DNA of 23,284 nt from a virus: IMG/VR virus record IMGVR_UViG_3300021085_002860, positions 1-23,284 of that record; one strand, given 5' to 3'. Below, piece after piece: positions 14,186 to 21,903 of the stretch. The notes beneath the pieces are model-generated. The model was given only the letters and a program-made list of their open reading frames with translations. It was not told the DNA's origin and searched no databases. A program made the position numbers and the translations under genes. Each line of letters starts with the position of its first letter. Positions within the stretch are counted from its first letter, which is position 1.

Positions 14186-15131
14186 TTTCTATTTTTTTTA
14201 TAATTGATTTTGCCAAAACTTCATGACATCTTTTCGATGGGTGATTATCTTTAATTCTAGGATTAAATGTATCATCAGTAGAAATCATCATTTCTTCATT
14301 ATCTTCCATTAATTTTTGTATTGTATTATACCCATCTTTATAATCAAGTTTTATAATTCTATCAGTAAACCACTTATCATCCTTTATATAATGATAATTA
14401 ATATCCATCCAAATTAAAATTCTAACTTTAATTCCATTTTGTTCATACTTAATTAATTCTTTTTTTAATATTTTAGTTTTTTCTTTATAGAAAGAATCTT
14501 GCCACTCATCCAAACGTAAATTATTTTGCATTAACCACTCTATAAATAATTTATGAATTACAGGATTGGTTGGATTTGCAACTGAAATTCTGAAGGTTTG
14601 AGTATCCTTGTTCCAAAAATCATCATCCCATAATGAATTATCAGGAGTAAAATATGGCCCTACTGATTCAGAATTTTCTTGAATAATCTGTTTTTCTTCG
14701 TATGTAAGTTTAACATCTTTTATATTTACTTTAAAATCAAATGAATTTCTTTCAGTAACAGAAGTTTGAAATATTATATAATCTATATCATTATAATCTA
14801 AACAATCTTTTGGAGGATTCTTCATGACATGAGTTAACCAATTTAGATTTTCGTGGTCTTTATAAAATTCTCTATCAAAACATAATTTTAAAAATTTAAA
14901 AGAAATATCATCAGAACCTCCATTTGTACGCTTACTATATTCAAAGGTATTAAAGTGATTTGTAACTAACCTTGAAAATCTAATAGTATCTTTATATAAG
15001 ATATGAGAAACCTTAACTTTATCTTCAATATACTCACAATTTTTTGGATAATATATATCATCTAAATTTGAGTAAAACCACAATCCTTGTCCCCAAGTAA
15101 ATGAATCTCCTGTAAAAACTATTCCTTTCAT
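14178..15131 (-). CDS. SGNH/GDSL-family hydrolase
   Basis: A 317-residue protein with SGNH-hydrolase blocks: TGDSFTWGQG at the N-terminus (nucleophile Ser10), RTNGGSDD (68-75) supplying the Gly/Asn oxyanion region, and DNHPSKRCHEVLA (295-307) with the Asp295/His297 pair near the C-terminus. The middle 170 residues are not recognisable beyond the fold. No signal peptide is present, so it acts in the cytoplasm. In a sugar cluster such enzymes usually remove or transfer acetyl or other acyl groups on sugars; the exact substrate is unknown. The start forms an ATGA overlap with the preceding gene. Confidence 0.82.
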   Translation of the reverse strand: MKGIVFTGDSFTWGQGLWFYSNLDDIYYPKNCEYIEDKVKVSHILYKDTIRFSRLVTNHFNTFEYSKRTNGGSDDISFKFLKLCFDREFYKDHENLNWLTHVMKNPPKDCLDYNDIDYIIFQTSVTERNSFDFKVNIKDVKLTYEEKQIIQENSESVGPYFTPDNSLWDDDFWNKDTQTFRISVANPTNPVIHKLFIEWLMQNNLRLDEWQDSFYKEKTKILKKELIKYEQNGIKVRILIWMDINYHYIKDDKWFTDRIIKLDYKDGYNTIQKLMEDNEEMMISTDDTFNPRIKDNHPSKRCHEVLAKSIIKKIENE

Positions 15132-16474
15132 ATTAATTCATTAATAGGTTCACTAATAGGTTCACTTAAATCATATTTCTCCACTACTGCATCTAAACTT
15201 AAATTATCAATTGAAGATATAATCTCAGTAATAGCATCTACTCTTCTTTGTTTAGGATGTATTCTCTTTCTCCAAGTATTATGATTATGTTCAATTATTG
15301 GTCTCATCTCTTCTAACATTTCAACCAATTCCTTTTCACTTTTTTTATTTAAATCTTCTAGTATTTTTATAATCATATTTAATCTAGTATCCAAATCCAA
15401 CTCATCATCATAAGATTCATCCCACCACTTGTTAAATGTTTTATATCCTAATTTTTTAAGATATTTTAATGTATATGGTGAACTAATCATTAAAAAAGGC
15501 ATATATGCTGCTATTGGTTTAAATGTTTTTTCAGAAAAATATATTACGTTATGTTCTACGTTTGTTTCAGTAACAACCCATAAAAATGTATTTTTTGTAT
15601 TTTTAAAATTCATTATTTGACCGTGATAATCTCCTACTTCATTTCCATTCAATCCATATTTTTCCCAATCTAACTCATCTAATTCAGGTAAATGCATTGG
15701 AGTAAGATTATAAAAATTATTATATTCTTCTTCTGTAATTGAATAGTGTCTTGAATCAAACAACTCCCACATTTCATCCGAAGGAGGTAATTCTATACTT
15801 TGATTTAAAAATGATACATTTCCTCTTTCTAATAAATTTTGTTTAACTAATTTAGATACGAATAATAATCTACTAAGATGTCCTTTTCGATTATAACATA
15901 CAAACAACTTATCTATATTTTCTTTTTTTTCATATTTTTCAGGTAAATTAAAAGAATTTATATGTGTCTCTGATGGCTGTGTGAATGGAATACAAACTAA
16001 ATTAAATCTTTTCTTTTTACAAATTTGATTTGCTATTTGATTTTGATATACAAAAAATACACTTCCTTTTGGTAATTTTAGTTTTTTCATCATACTATTT
16101 AAATTTAGTAGTGAATATTCGGGGTCTCCCCATGGATGTAATCCACGACTTCCCCAATAACCATCATCCCCAATTGTAATAACCATTTTAGCCTTTTTAG
16201 TTCTTATATCGTTTAGAATAGTTTCTGGTAAATTTTTAAAAACAGTAAATGGCTCATCTTGTTTAAGAATTCTACTTGACCAAAAATCTTCAGGCTTAAA
16301 AAATCCAAATTGACAAGAAAATAAAACAATGTAAGATTTTACAGAATTGATAAGAGTATCATCTATAAAAGTTGCATTTTGTACATGCCTCATTCTTCCT
16401 TCCGAATTATTGATTAAGTTTGAATATTGAAACCCTTCAATAACTGCAGTTTTATTTTTAAAAATTACAGACAT
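15128..16474 (-). CDS. Putative glycosyltransferase, member 2 of the four-member family
   Basis: The longest family member (448 residues). Block 1 is FVCYNRKGHLSRLL (191-204) followed by NLLERGNVSFL. Block 2 is VVTETN (300-305), YFSEKTFKP (312-320), PFLMIS (326-331), then LGYKTF and Arg364. About 190 N-terminal residues, including DDGYWGSRGLHPWGDPEYS (103-121), are not shared with the other three, suggesting its own donor or acceptor domain. The C-terminus carries a short duplicated SEPI SEPI sequence. No membrane segment is present. The function is inferred from cluster context and weak resemblance to fucosyltransferase-type motifs. It ends in an ATGA overlap with the SGNH gene. Confidence 0.75.
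   Translation of the reverse strand: MSVIFKNKTAVIEGFQYSNLINNSEGRMRHVQNATFIDDTLINSVKSYIVLFSCQFGFFKPEDFWSSRILKQDEPFTVFKNLPETILNDIRTKKAKMVITIGDDGYWGSRGLHPWGDPEYSLLNLNSMMKKLKLPKGSVFFVYQNQIANQICKKKRFNLVCIPFTQPSETHINSFNLPEKYEKKENIDKLFVCYNRKGHLSRLLFVSKLVKQNLLERGNVSFLNQSIELPPSDEMWELFDSRHYSITEEEYNNFYNLTPMHLPELDELDWEKYGLNGNEVGDYHGQIMNFKNTKNTFLWVVTETNVEHNVIYFSEKTFKPIAAYMPFLMISSPYTLKYLKKLGYKTFNKWWDESYDDELDLDTRLNMIIKILEDLNKKSEKELVEMLEEMRPIIEHNHNTWRKRIHPKQRRVDAITEIISSIDNLSLDAVVEKYDLSEPISEPINELI
15142..15165. repeat. 12-bp perfect tandem duplication
   Basis: TAATAGGTTCAC occurs twice in a row in the 3' end of the transferase gene. It keeps the frame and encodes the repeated SEPI near the C-terminus. It is probably a replication-slippage duplication. 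Confidence 0.85.
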
Positions 16475-16482
16475 AAATTAAT

Positions 16483-17127
16483 TTAAAATACTACCCATTT
16501 GCCAGTACCATAATGTGGGTACTTTGATTCATACTTATAATACATTACATCTTCTGGTAATTCTCTCTGAATACCATTCCAAGTATCTAATGTTGGTGTG
16601 TTTGTACTTACACCATTATCCTCTACAATGAAATGAAGAGGTAAATCATAATTTCTTGCATACTTGTGAACTTCGTAAAAAATTCCACTTTCAAATGACA
16701 TATCTCCTAAGAAAACCCAAACCTTATCATTACCACCACTTTTCTTAATTGATTTTGCAACTCCCAATGATATAGGTAAAGTACCTGTTACAATTGCAGA
16801 TGCATAAAATTTAGAATCCTTATCTACGATAGTAATTGATTTACCATCAAGTATTTTTTGTTTTAGTTTTGATTCTTCTACTCCATGTAAAAGTGCATGA
16901 TAATGAGACCTCCAAGTTGAAAACACCCAATCAGTTGGGGATATTTTTTTGAATACTTCTATTAGTTGTTCTTCGTTACCATTTGATAAATGAATAGGTC
17001 CTGTTATTTCACCATTTTCCCAATGTGAAATAATATCATCTTCAAATGCAATTAATTCTTCTTTTGAGTAATTACCCGATTCCCACCTATCTTCATGGTA
17101 GTCTAAGTTTTTGATTTCTGTTTTCAT
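16483..17127 (-). CDS. TPP-binding subunit (E1-alpha/dehydrogenase E1-like), compact
   Basis: A compact version of the E1-alpha subunit. STWRSHYHALLHGV (70-83) matches the R-x-H-x2-LL-x-G block of E1-alpha proteins. SAIVTGTLPISLGVA (110-124) matches the substrate/cofactor strand. GDMSFESG (141-148), with Asn171 in VEDNGVSTNT, is the GD-x(n)-N diphosphate/Mg-binding motif of TPP enzymes. The protein stops about 40 residues after this motif, at 214 residues against roughly 320-360 for cellular E1-alpha, and about 60 residues precede the first conserved block. Its likely partner is the E1-beta-like gene at 12708-13256, four genes downstream. A chance for pyruvate- or sugar-derived two-carbon transfer is discussed in the findings. 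Five bases separate it from the preceding epimerase gene. Confidence 0.85.
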   Translation of the reverse strand: MKTEIKNLDYHEDRWESGNYSKEELIAFEDDIISHWENGEITGPIHLSNGNEEQLIEVFKKISPTDWVFSTWRSHYHALLHGVEESKLKQKILDGKSITIVDKDSKFYASAIVTGTLPISLGVAKSIKKSGGNDKVWVFLGDMSFESGIFYEVHKYARNYDLPLHFIVEDNGVSTNTPTLDTWNGIQRELPEDVMYYKYESKYPHYGTGKWVVF

Positions 17128-17132
17128 CTTTT

Positions 17133-17714
17133 TTATTTGTTTGGTTTATCTCTTTTAGATAATATTGGATTATCTGTTGGCCAATCTATGTTAAATCTTT
17201 TATCGTTCCAAAATACTGTACCTTGTTTATCATCATCGTAGTATTCACCTTGATATGCAAGTTTGTATTGGAAAATGGAATTATCTTCCATTACATAATG
17301 TCCATTTGCAAACATCGGTGGAATTAAAACTTGAGTACCTGTTTCAGGACCAATTATAAAAGATTCCCACTTACCATAGTTTGGTTGTTTTGGTCTTAAA
17401 TCCAAAACCACAAGATATAACTTACCATGAGGACATGAAATTAGTTTCCATGTTTTATCATCCCAATGTAACCCTCTTAAGACATTTTGTTTTGATTTTG
17501 AATATCTATCGTGATTAAACTTCAACCCTTCGTTTCTTTCACCAGCTGGTAATAATCTATCGTAGAAATCAGAATGATATGTTGTAGTAATCATTCCTCT
17601 ATATTCGTGATATATAGATGGTTGTATAATCTTTACTTGAGGCAAAACAGAACCATTGTAAAAGTGGAAATCATCCCAACTTCTTTCTTTGTAAAATATA
17701 CTTCTATTTTTCAT
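17133..17714 (-). CDS. RmlC-type nucleotide-sugar 3,5-epimerase
   Basis: A cupin-fold epimerase of the dTDP-4-dehydrorhamnose 3,5-epimerase family, of normal length (193 residues). Family landmarks: YRGMITTTYHSDFYD (38-52) in place of the RG-x-F-x-E block, NVLRGLHWD (77-85) with the catalytic His83, HGKLYLVVLDLR (96-107), QVLIPPMFANGHYVM (128-142), WNDKRFNIDWP (169-179) with Asp171, and ILSKRDK near the end. Asn137 sits where most family members have His in FAHG. Because the neighbouring genes handle GDP-mannose derivatives, the substrate may be a GDP-4-keto-deoxy sugar rather than dTDP-4-keto-rhamnose. RmlC-fold DdahB/MlghB enzymes of Campylobacter do this on GDP-heptose. It starts with a TAATG overlap. 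Confidence 0.88.
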   Translation of the reverse strand: MKNRSIFYKERSWDDFHFYNGSVLPQVKIIQPSIYHEYRGMITTTYHSDFYDRLLPAGERNEGLKFNHDRYSKSKQNVLRGLHWDDKTWKLISCPHGKLYLVVLDLRPKQPNYGKWESFIIGPETGTQVLIPPMFANGHYVMEDNSIFQYKLAYQGEYYDDDKQGTVFWNDKRFNIDWPTDNPILSKRDKPNK

Positions 17715-18463
17715 TATAACAATTCTTTATTAATTATACTTACTCCTTTTTGCTGAACAACTTGAGTTGAACATTTATTTGCAAATTCAAGAGATTCTTC
17801 AATTGAACGAGTCTGTATATATTTAAATATAAGACCTGCCAAAAAACTATCTCCAGCTCCAGCAACATCCTTTACACCAACATCTTTGGTTGGATAATTT
17901 TTTCCATTCCAATCACATCCATTTGGGCCTCGTGTAATAATTGTTTTTTCTTTTAATAATACATTACTATCTATCTGAGTTTTGCTTCTTAGATATTCAT
18001 TATAATTTATCTTTATATAAGATATGTACTTACACCAACTTCCAAGTTTTTTCTTTGTATCTAAAAAAGTTGGACAATTACATTTTGATGATATTTCTTC
18101 TATATCGGATTTTGATAAGAATCCTTTATCATAATCTGCAAATACAACCAAATCAAATTCATCTGTATTTGGCAGTTCTGTTAAATTAAGATTAGAAACT
18201 TTATCATTTTCATCTATTCGTAATAAAATGTAATTATAAGAATCATCAACATATCTTATTTTTGTAACTTCTTCAGTATTACAAACCAAATGAGTATCAA
18301 CTCCAAGTGCTTTTAGATTCAATTGAACATTTTCAGCCATACCTTTGGAATAAGTTTCTCTCAATGGTTTAATGACAGGTACTGGTGCCTCTGGTGATAA
18401 TCTTAAAACATCACCATAAATAAAAACATCATCACAACTCTCTCCTATTACTAATACTTTCAT
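17714..18463 (-). CDS. PfkB-family sugar kinase, HldE/RfaE domain-I-like
   Basis: A compact ribokinase-fold kinase. The N-terminus (IGESCDDVFIYG then RLSPEAPVPV, 6-30) closely follows the heptose-7-phosphate kinase half of HldE. GMAENVQLNL (41-50) is the sugar-binding block. DVAGAGDSF (199-207) is the PfkB signature with catalytic Asp205. At 249 residues it is some 60 shorter than the HldE kinase domain, and the HldE cytidylyltransferase half is absent. The probable role is phosphorylation of a heptose or related sugar for the surface-sugar pathway; the exact substrate cannot be read from the sequence. Two bases separate it from the upstream transferase gene, and its stop forms TAATG with the epimerase start. 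Confidence 0.87.
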   Translation of the reverse strand: MKVLVIGESCDDVFIYGDVLRLSPEAPVPVIKPLRETYSKGMAENVQLNLKALGVDTHLVCNTEEVTKIRYVDDSYNYILLRIDENDKVSNLNLTELPNTDEFDLVVFADYDKGFLSKSDIEEISSKCNCPTFLDTKKKLGSWCKYISYIKINYNEYLRSKTQIDSNVLLKEKTIITRGPNGCDWNGKNYPTKDVGVKDVAGAGDSFLAGLIFKYIQTRSIEESLEFANKCSTQVVQQKGVSIINKELL

Positions 18464-18465
18464 AT

Positions 18466-19326
18466 CTATCCTTTTATATATTTTACAAATGATGAAAAAA
18501 GATTTTCTAACTGATTATTTTCAAATTTATAATCTTTCATTCCATCACTTCTAAATTGTTTTTTATATTCTATCTCTAATATGTTTTCTCTATCTGTTAA
18601 TCCAATGTGAGATAAATCTATAATAGATAGTTTGTTATTTAAATATTGAAAAGTAGTTATAAACTTATCTATATCTAACTTCGGGTCTCCATTTTCATTA
18701 ACATACGCATCATAGTACTTAATTTCATTTGGTCTTATATGATATGATTGAAATCCTTTCCAATATTTTTCCTCAAACATAGATAATAAATATAAAATCA
18801 TTCCTTTATGTGGACCTGATTCGTTAAAGAATTCTGTGTTTGGAAAATTATCTGCAAACTTTTTTATCATCTCATGGCTACCAAAAAAAGCATGGTCTGG
18901 AATATGTTGTAAGGGCTCTCCATTATTACTTAATTGACCTAATGGATATATCTGATTGGGTACATCATTTAATAATTTTTCTAAATCTTTTATATAAAAT
19001 GTACTATCAACTCTTCCTATGAAAATACAATCATATACATCATCACATTCATTCAAGTACTTAGATAAAAACCTAAAAGAATAATGAAGAACATGATTAT
19101 CTGTATTTAAAAAATCCTTCCTATCGTATAAAAAAACCTTTGGATTGTTCAATGTATTAAAGTCTTCTTCTGTAACAGATTCAAAGTTTGATGAACCTAA
19201 ATATTCACTTGTTGTGCTTGGAGTGTGAATTACAATATCTAAGTTTGGAATGTCTAATATGTTCCAAAACTTTCTTGCAGTTTCAAAGGTTCTCTTTTCC
19301 CCATATAAAAAATATAAACATTTCAT
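18466..19326 (-). CDS. Putative glycosyltransferase (RVD-type, unrelated to the four-member family)
   Basis: A 286-residue soluble protein. FIGRVDSTFYIKD sits at about one third of its length, DHAFFGSHEMIKKF near the middle and YHIRPNEIKYYDAYV after it. This order (Arg-x-Asp near a strand end, then an aromatic-Gly-Ser segment, then a late R-P block) recalls cytoplasmic transferases of capsule and LPS synthesis, but the match is weak. It lacks the SEK/TEK-KP motif of the four-member family. I chose the ATG at 19326, which forms a TAATG overlap with the upstream stop. An in-frame TTG six bases earlier has no advantage. Confidence 0.7.
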   Translation of the reverse strand: MKCLYFLYGEKRTFETARKFWNILDIPNLDIVIHTPSTTSEYLGSSNFESVTEEDFNTLNNPKVFLYDRKDFLNTDNHVLHYSFRFLSKYLNECDDVYDCIFIGRVDSTFYIKDLEKLLNDVPNQIYPLGQLSNNGEPLQHIPDHAFFGSHEMIKKFADNFPNTEFFNESGPHKGMILYLLSMFEEKYWKGFQSYHIRPNEIKYYDAYVNENGDPKLDIDKFITTFQYLNNKLSIIDLSHIGLTDRENILEIEYKKQFRSDGMKDYKFENNQLENLFSSFVKYIKG

Positions 19327-19730
19327 TACCAACTAATTTCCCAATCCTTAAATTCTGCTGCAATACAATCTACCTTATAATCTTTTCTACCACCATCAAC
19401 TTCTTGTATTTTATTTTTTGCAGTATTTCGGATTCCATTCAATCCATGTGTTAACAACAAGTTATTTCCTACATCTTCACCATTTCTTGCGTTATCTTCA
19501 TTTACCCAAATATGAGTATTCATCTGAGCCAATACAATTATTGCTCTGATAAAATCACCATCAATTTTTAATTGTTTTGTGGTAGTTAAGATTTCTGTAA
19601 TATCATGTACGATTTCTTTAATCTCTTTTTGATATTCTTCTTTGTGTTGAGGTATTTTAACTTCTTTTAGTTGAACTATTGTTAATCTATCTATCAGTTC
19701 TCCTAATGTTGGTAAATATTTTCTAGCCAT
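19326..19730 (-). CDS. Small conserved protein of sugar clusters (GELIDRLTI motif), 134 aa
   Basis: No biochemical function is recognised. The N-terminus PTLGELIDRLTIVQLKEVKI (7-26) has the style of the bacterial DUF6165-type proteins found beside polysaccharide genes, which begin with a GEL-x-D-K/R-L/I-T-I block; I am only moderately sure of that link. The remainder is helical and charged, with a conserved-looking MNTHIWVNEDNARNG (70-84) and a C-terminal DWEISW. No membrane segment or signal peptide is visible. The start lies inside the end of the GDP-mannose 3,5-epimerase gene (28-base overlap), so it depends on translation of that gene. Confidence 0.78.
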   Translation of the reverse strand: MARKYLPTLGELIDRLTIVQLKEVKIPQHKEEYQKEIKEIVHDITEILTTTKQLKIDGDFIRAIIVLAQMNTHIWVNEDNARNGEDVGNNLLLTHGLNGIRNTAKNKIQEVDGGRKDYKVDCIAAEFKDWEISW

Positions 19731-20677
19731 TTATATAACTTTTTAATTCCTGTTTCTAATTTTTCTGTTGGCTCCCACTCTAATAATTTTTTTATTAATT
19801 TATTATCAGAGTTTCTTCCTCTTACTCCAAGAGGCCCATCTATATTTTTTATCTTTATATTCTTATTACTAATTCTAATAATCATTTTAGTAAAATCATT
19901 TATGGATATCATTTCTTCAGAACCAACATTAATTGGAGTAGTTACTTCTGATTTCATTAATCTTCGTAATCCTTCAACACACTCATCTACATATAAGAAT
20001 GAACGAGTTTGTTTTCCATCTCCCCAAACTTCAATAGTATCTCCTTCATTTGATTTTACAACTTTTCTACAAATAGCAGCAGGTGCTTTTTCTTTTCCTC
20101 CATCATAAGTTCCCATAGGGCCGAATATATTATGTAATCTTGCAATTTTTGTATCTATTCCATAATTTTTTCTAAATGATAAATACAATCTTTCTGAGTA
20201 TAACTTTTCCCAACCATATTCTGAATCAGGATTTGCTGGATATGCCGAACTTTCTTCACAGTTAGGATTATCAGGGTCTAATTGATTGTGTTCTGGATAT
20301 ACACAAGCTGATGAGGTATAAAGAACTTTACCAATACCAAACTCCGAACATACCTTTAATACATTTAAATTAATTATAGATGAGTTGTGCATTATATCAG
20401 CATCATTTTCACCTGTAAATATGTATCCTGCTCCACCCATATCTGCCGCGAGTTGGTAAACTTCATCAACTCCATTACCATCTATAATCAAAGAAGATTT
20501 TACAAGATTTAGATTTCTTAAGTCACCTACAATAAAATCATCACAAATTTCACCATGTTCAAAATATTCATGTGATTTTATATCAACACATCTTACATAA
20601 TATCCTTCTGATTTTAATCTTTTGGCTAAGTGTCCTCCAATAAATCCACCACCACCAAGTACTACTGCTGTTTTCAT
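19703..20677 (-). CDS. gme: GDP-mannose 3,5-epimerase
   Basis: A 324-residue extended SDR that follows plant GDP-D-mannose 3,5-epimerase block for block: GGGGFIGG (8-15, NAD binding), YQLAADMGGAGYI (74-86), SSACVYPE (122-129), SEYGWEKLYSE (152-162) with Tyr154/Lys158, RLHNIFGPMGTYDGGKEKAP (180-199) and GPLGVRGRNSDN (281-292). Cys125 and Lys197 align with the plant enzyme's acid/base pair (Cys145, Lys217), so it is probably active. The reaction converts GDP-mannose to GDP-L-galactose or GDP-L-gulose. In this cluster the product may instead feed a modified heptose or deoxy-sugar. The start forms an ATGA overlap with the upstream transferase gene, and the stop overlaps the next gene by 28 bases. 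Confidence 0.92.
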   Translation of the reverse strand: MKTAVVLGGGGFIGGHLAKRLKSEGYYVRCVDIKSHEYFEHGEICDDFIVGDLRNLNLVKSSLIIDGNGVDEVYQLAADMGGAGYIFTGENDADIMHNSSIINLNVLKVCSEFGIGKVLYTSSACVYPEHNQLDPDNPNCEESSAYPANPDSEYGWEKLYSERLYLSFRKNYGIDTKIARLHNIFGPMGTYDGGKEKAPAAICRKVVKSNEGDTIEVWGDGKQTRSFLYVDECVEGLRRLMKSEVTTPINVGSEEMISINDFTKMIIRISNKNIKIKNIDGPLGVRGRNSDNKLIKKLLEWEPTEKLETGIKKLYKWLENIYQH

Positions 20678-21888
20678 ATTGCTAAACTTTTTATAAAATT
20701 TTTATCACTATCATCATTAATTATCTTTTTAATAACATTTCTATTATATTCAAATCTTTGAAAATTATGTTTGAAAAAATCTTTAATTTCATTTTCTATT
20801 TTAGATAATCTGATTATTTCACTTTGTATCATTTTAAATCGTTTACTTGGATTTTCTTCCAAATCATATGAATGGTCAACTACATCATCGAACCAATCAA
20901 AATCAAACTTTTCTCTCATTCTTTTTATATGACCATGTGTTGCCAATATAATTGGTATCTGATAAAACCACAATGGTTGAGTAGATTTTTCCGTAATGTG
21001 TATTACATCCTTCCACTCATATTGAGTTTCAGTAACTATATTAATATTAGCATGTTTATATAAATTATTTTTATAAGTTAAATCATGTTGAGGTCCGTTT
21101 TTATCAAATTCAAAATTTTCAAATTTACTTTTTTTACTTGTAATAGCATATAACCATTCAGCTTCTTTATCATATACTTCACTTTCTGTTTCATCAATGA
21201 TTGGTGTATATGATGATTTAAAATAATCTATACAATCATTTTGTGTATTATAATAATCTTTAAATTTATCTCCTTGTAAAAAACTATAATCCACTTTATC
21301 TAGTAAATTTTCTTTTTTTAGAAAAAGAATTAATGCAGCTCTATGAGATTTAAATGCTCTATTATAACATTGAAACAAACAATCTCTTTCTGTATCATAT
21401 CCCCAACTCCCAACTTCTTGAAATGACCTTCCAATCCCAACTGGTATATGATTATTTGCATAAACATTTATATTACTATTTGCTTGTTGTTTTAAATTAT
21501 TAATCAAATCATTTCCACAAAAAAGATAAAATTGTTTTTCATCTATACCAATTGAATTTACATATTTTTTTATATTAATAATTGCATCTGGTGAATCACT
21601 TTCATGAAAAGTTACAAATAAAAACCTGATATTATATCCTTCTTTGTAAAGATTTATTATATCTAATGGGATTTCAAATTCTTTGTTTTCTAAATCCTGT
21701 GAAGGATACCCATATGTACGATAACATACATAATATGTTTTTTCTTTTTGAATATCATCTATATTACAAATAACATAATCATTTTTCATATCCCAATGAC
21801 CGAATGTATCTAATATATTATCCTCAATATCCTCGTGCTGTTTTCTCAAAGAATCGGATAATAATATGTTAATTTTATTTGTACTCAT
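20674..21888 (-). CDS. Putative glycosyltransferase, member 3 of the four-member family
   Basis: A 404-residue protein. Block 1 is LFQCYNRAFKSHRAAL (171-186) followed by NLLDKVDYSFL. Block 2 is NIVTETQY (283-290), HITEKSTQP (297-305), then IPIILA, DFDWFDD and Arg350. It is closest in layout to the adjacent upstream gene product at 21904-23109: both share HITEKS, F/LDLFDD-type spacing, H.YD and an R-L-x-x-E-N-E-I tail. The pair probably arose by tandem duplication. No membrane segment is present. Its role as a transferase rests on the shared motif and the cluster. The leader upstream of the ATG at 21888 is alternating TA with no recognisable ribosome binding site. Confidence 0.75.
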   Translation of the reverse strand: MSTNKINILLSDSLRKQHEDIEDNILDTFGHWDMKNDYVICNIDDIQKEKTYYVCYRTYGYPSQDLENKEFEIPLDIINLYKEGYNIRFLFVTFHESDSPDAIINIKKYVNSIGIDEKQFYLFCGNDLINNLKQQANSNINVYANNHIPVGIGRSFQEVGSWGYDTERDCLFQCYNRAFKSHRAALILFLKKENLLDKVDYSFLQGDKFKDYYNTQNDCIDYFKSSYTPIIDETESEVYDKEAEWLYAITSKKSKFENFEFDKNGPQHDLTYKNNLYKHANINIVTETQYEWKDVIHITEKSTQPLWFYQIPIILATHGHIKRMREKFDFDWFDDVVDHSYDLEENPSKRFKMIQSEIIRLSKIENEIKDFFKHNFQRFEYNRNVIKKIINDDSDKNFIKSLAI

Positions 21889-21903
21889 GTTGTATATATA
21901 TAT

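Noticed and set aside
17714-18463. Bifunctional HldE (kinase plus ADP-heptose nucleotidyltransferase)
   Set aside because: Only the kinase half is present; no HxGH nucleotidyltransferase domain follows in this gene or next to it.
19324-19332. TTG start at 19332 for the RVD-type transferase
   Set aside because: The ATG at 19326 forms the TAATG coupling seen at other junctions; TTG adds only two residues.
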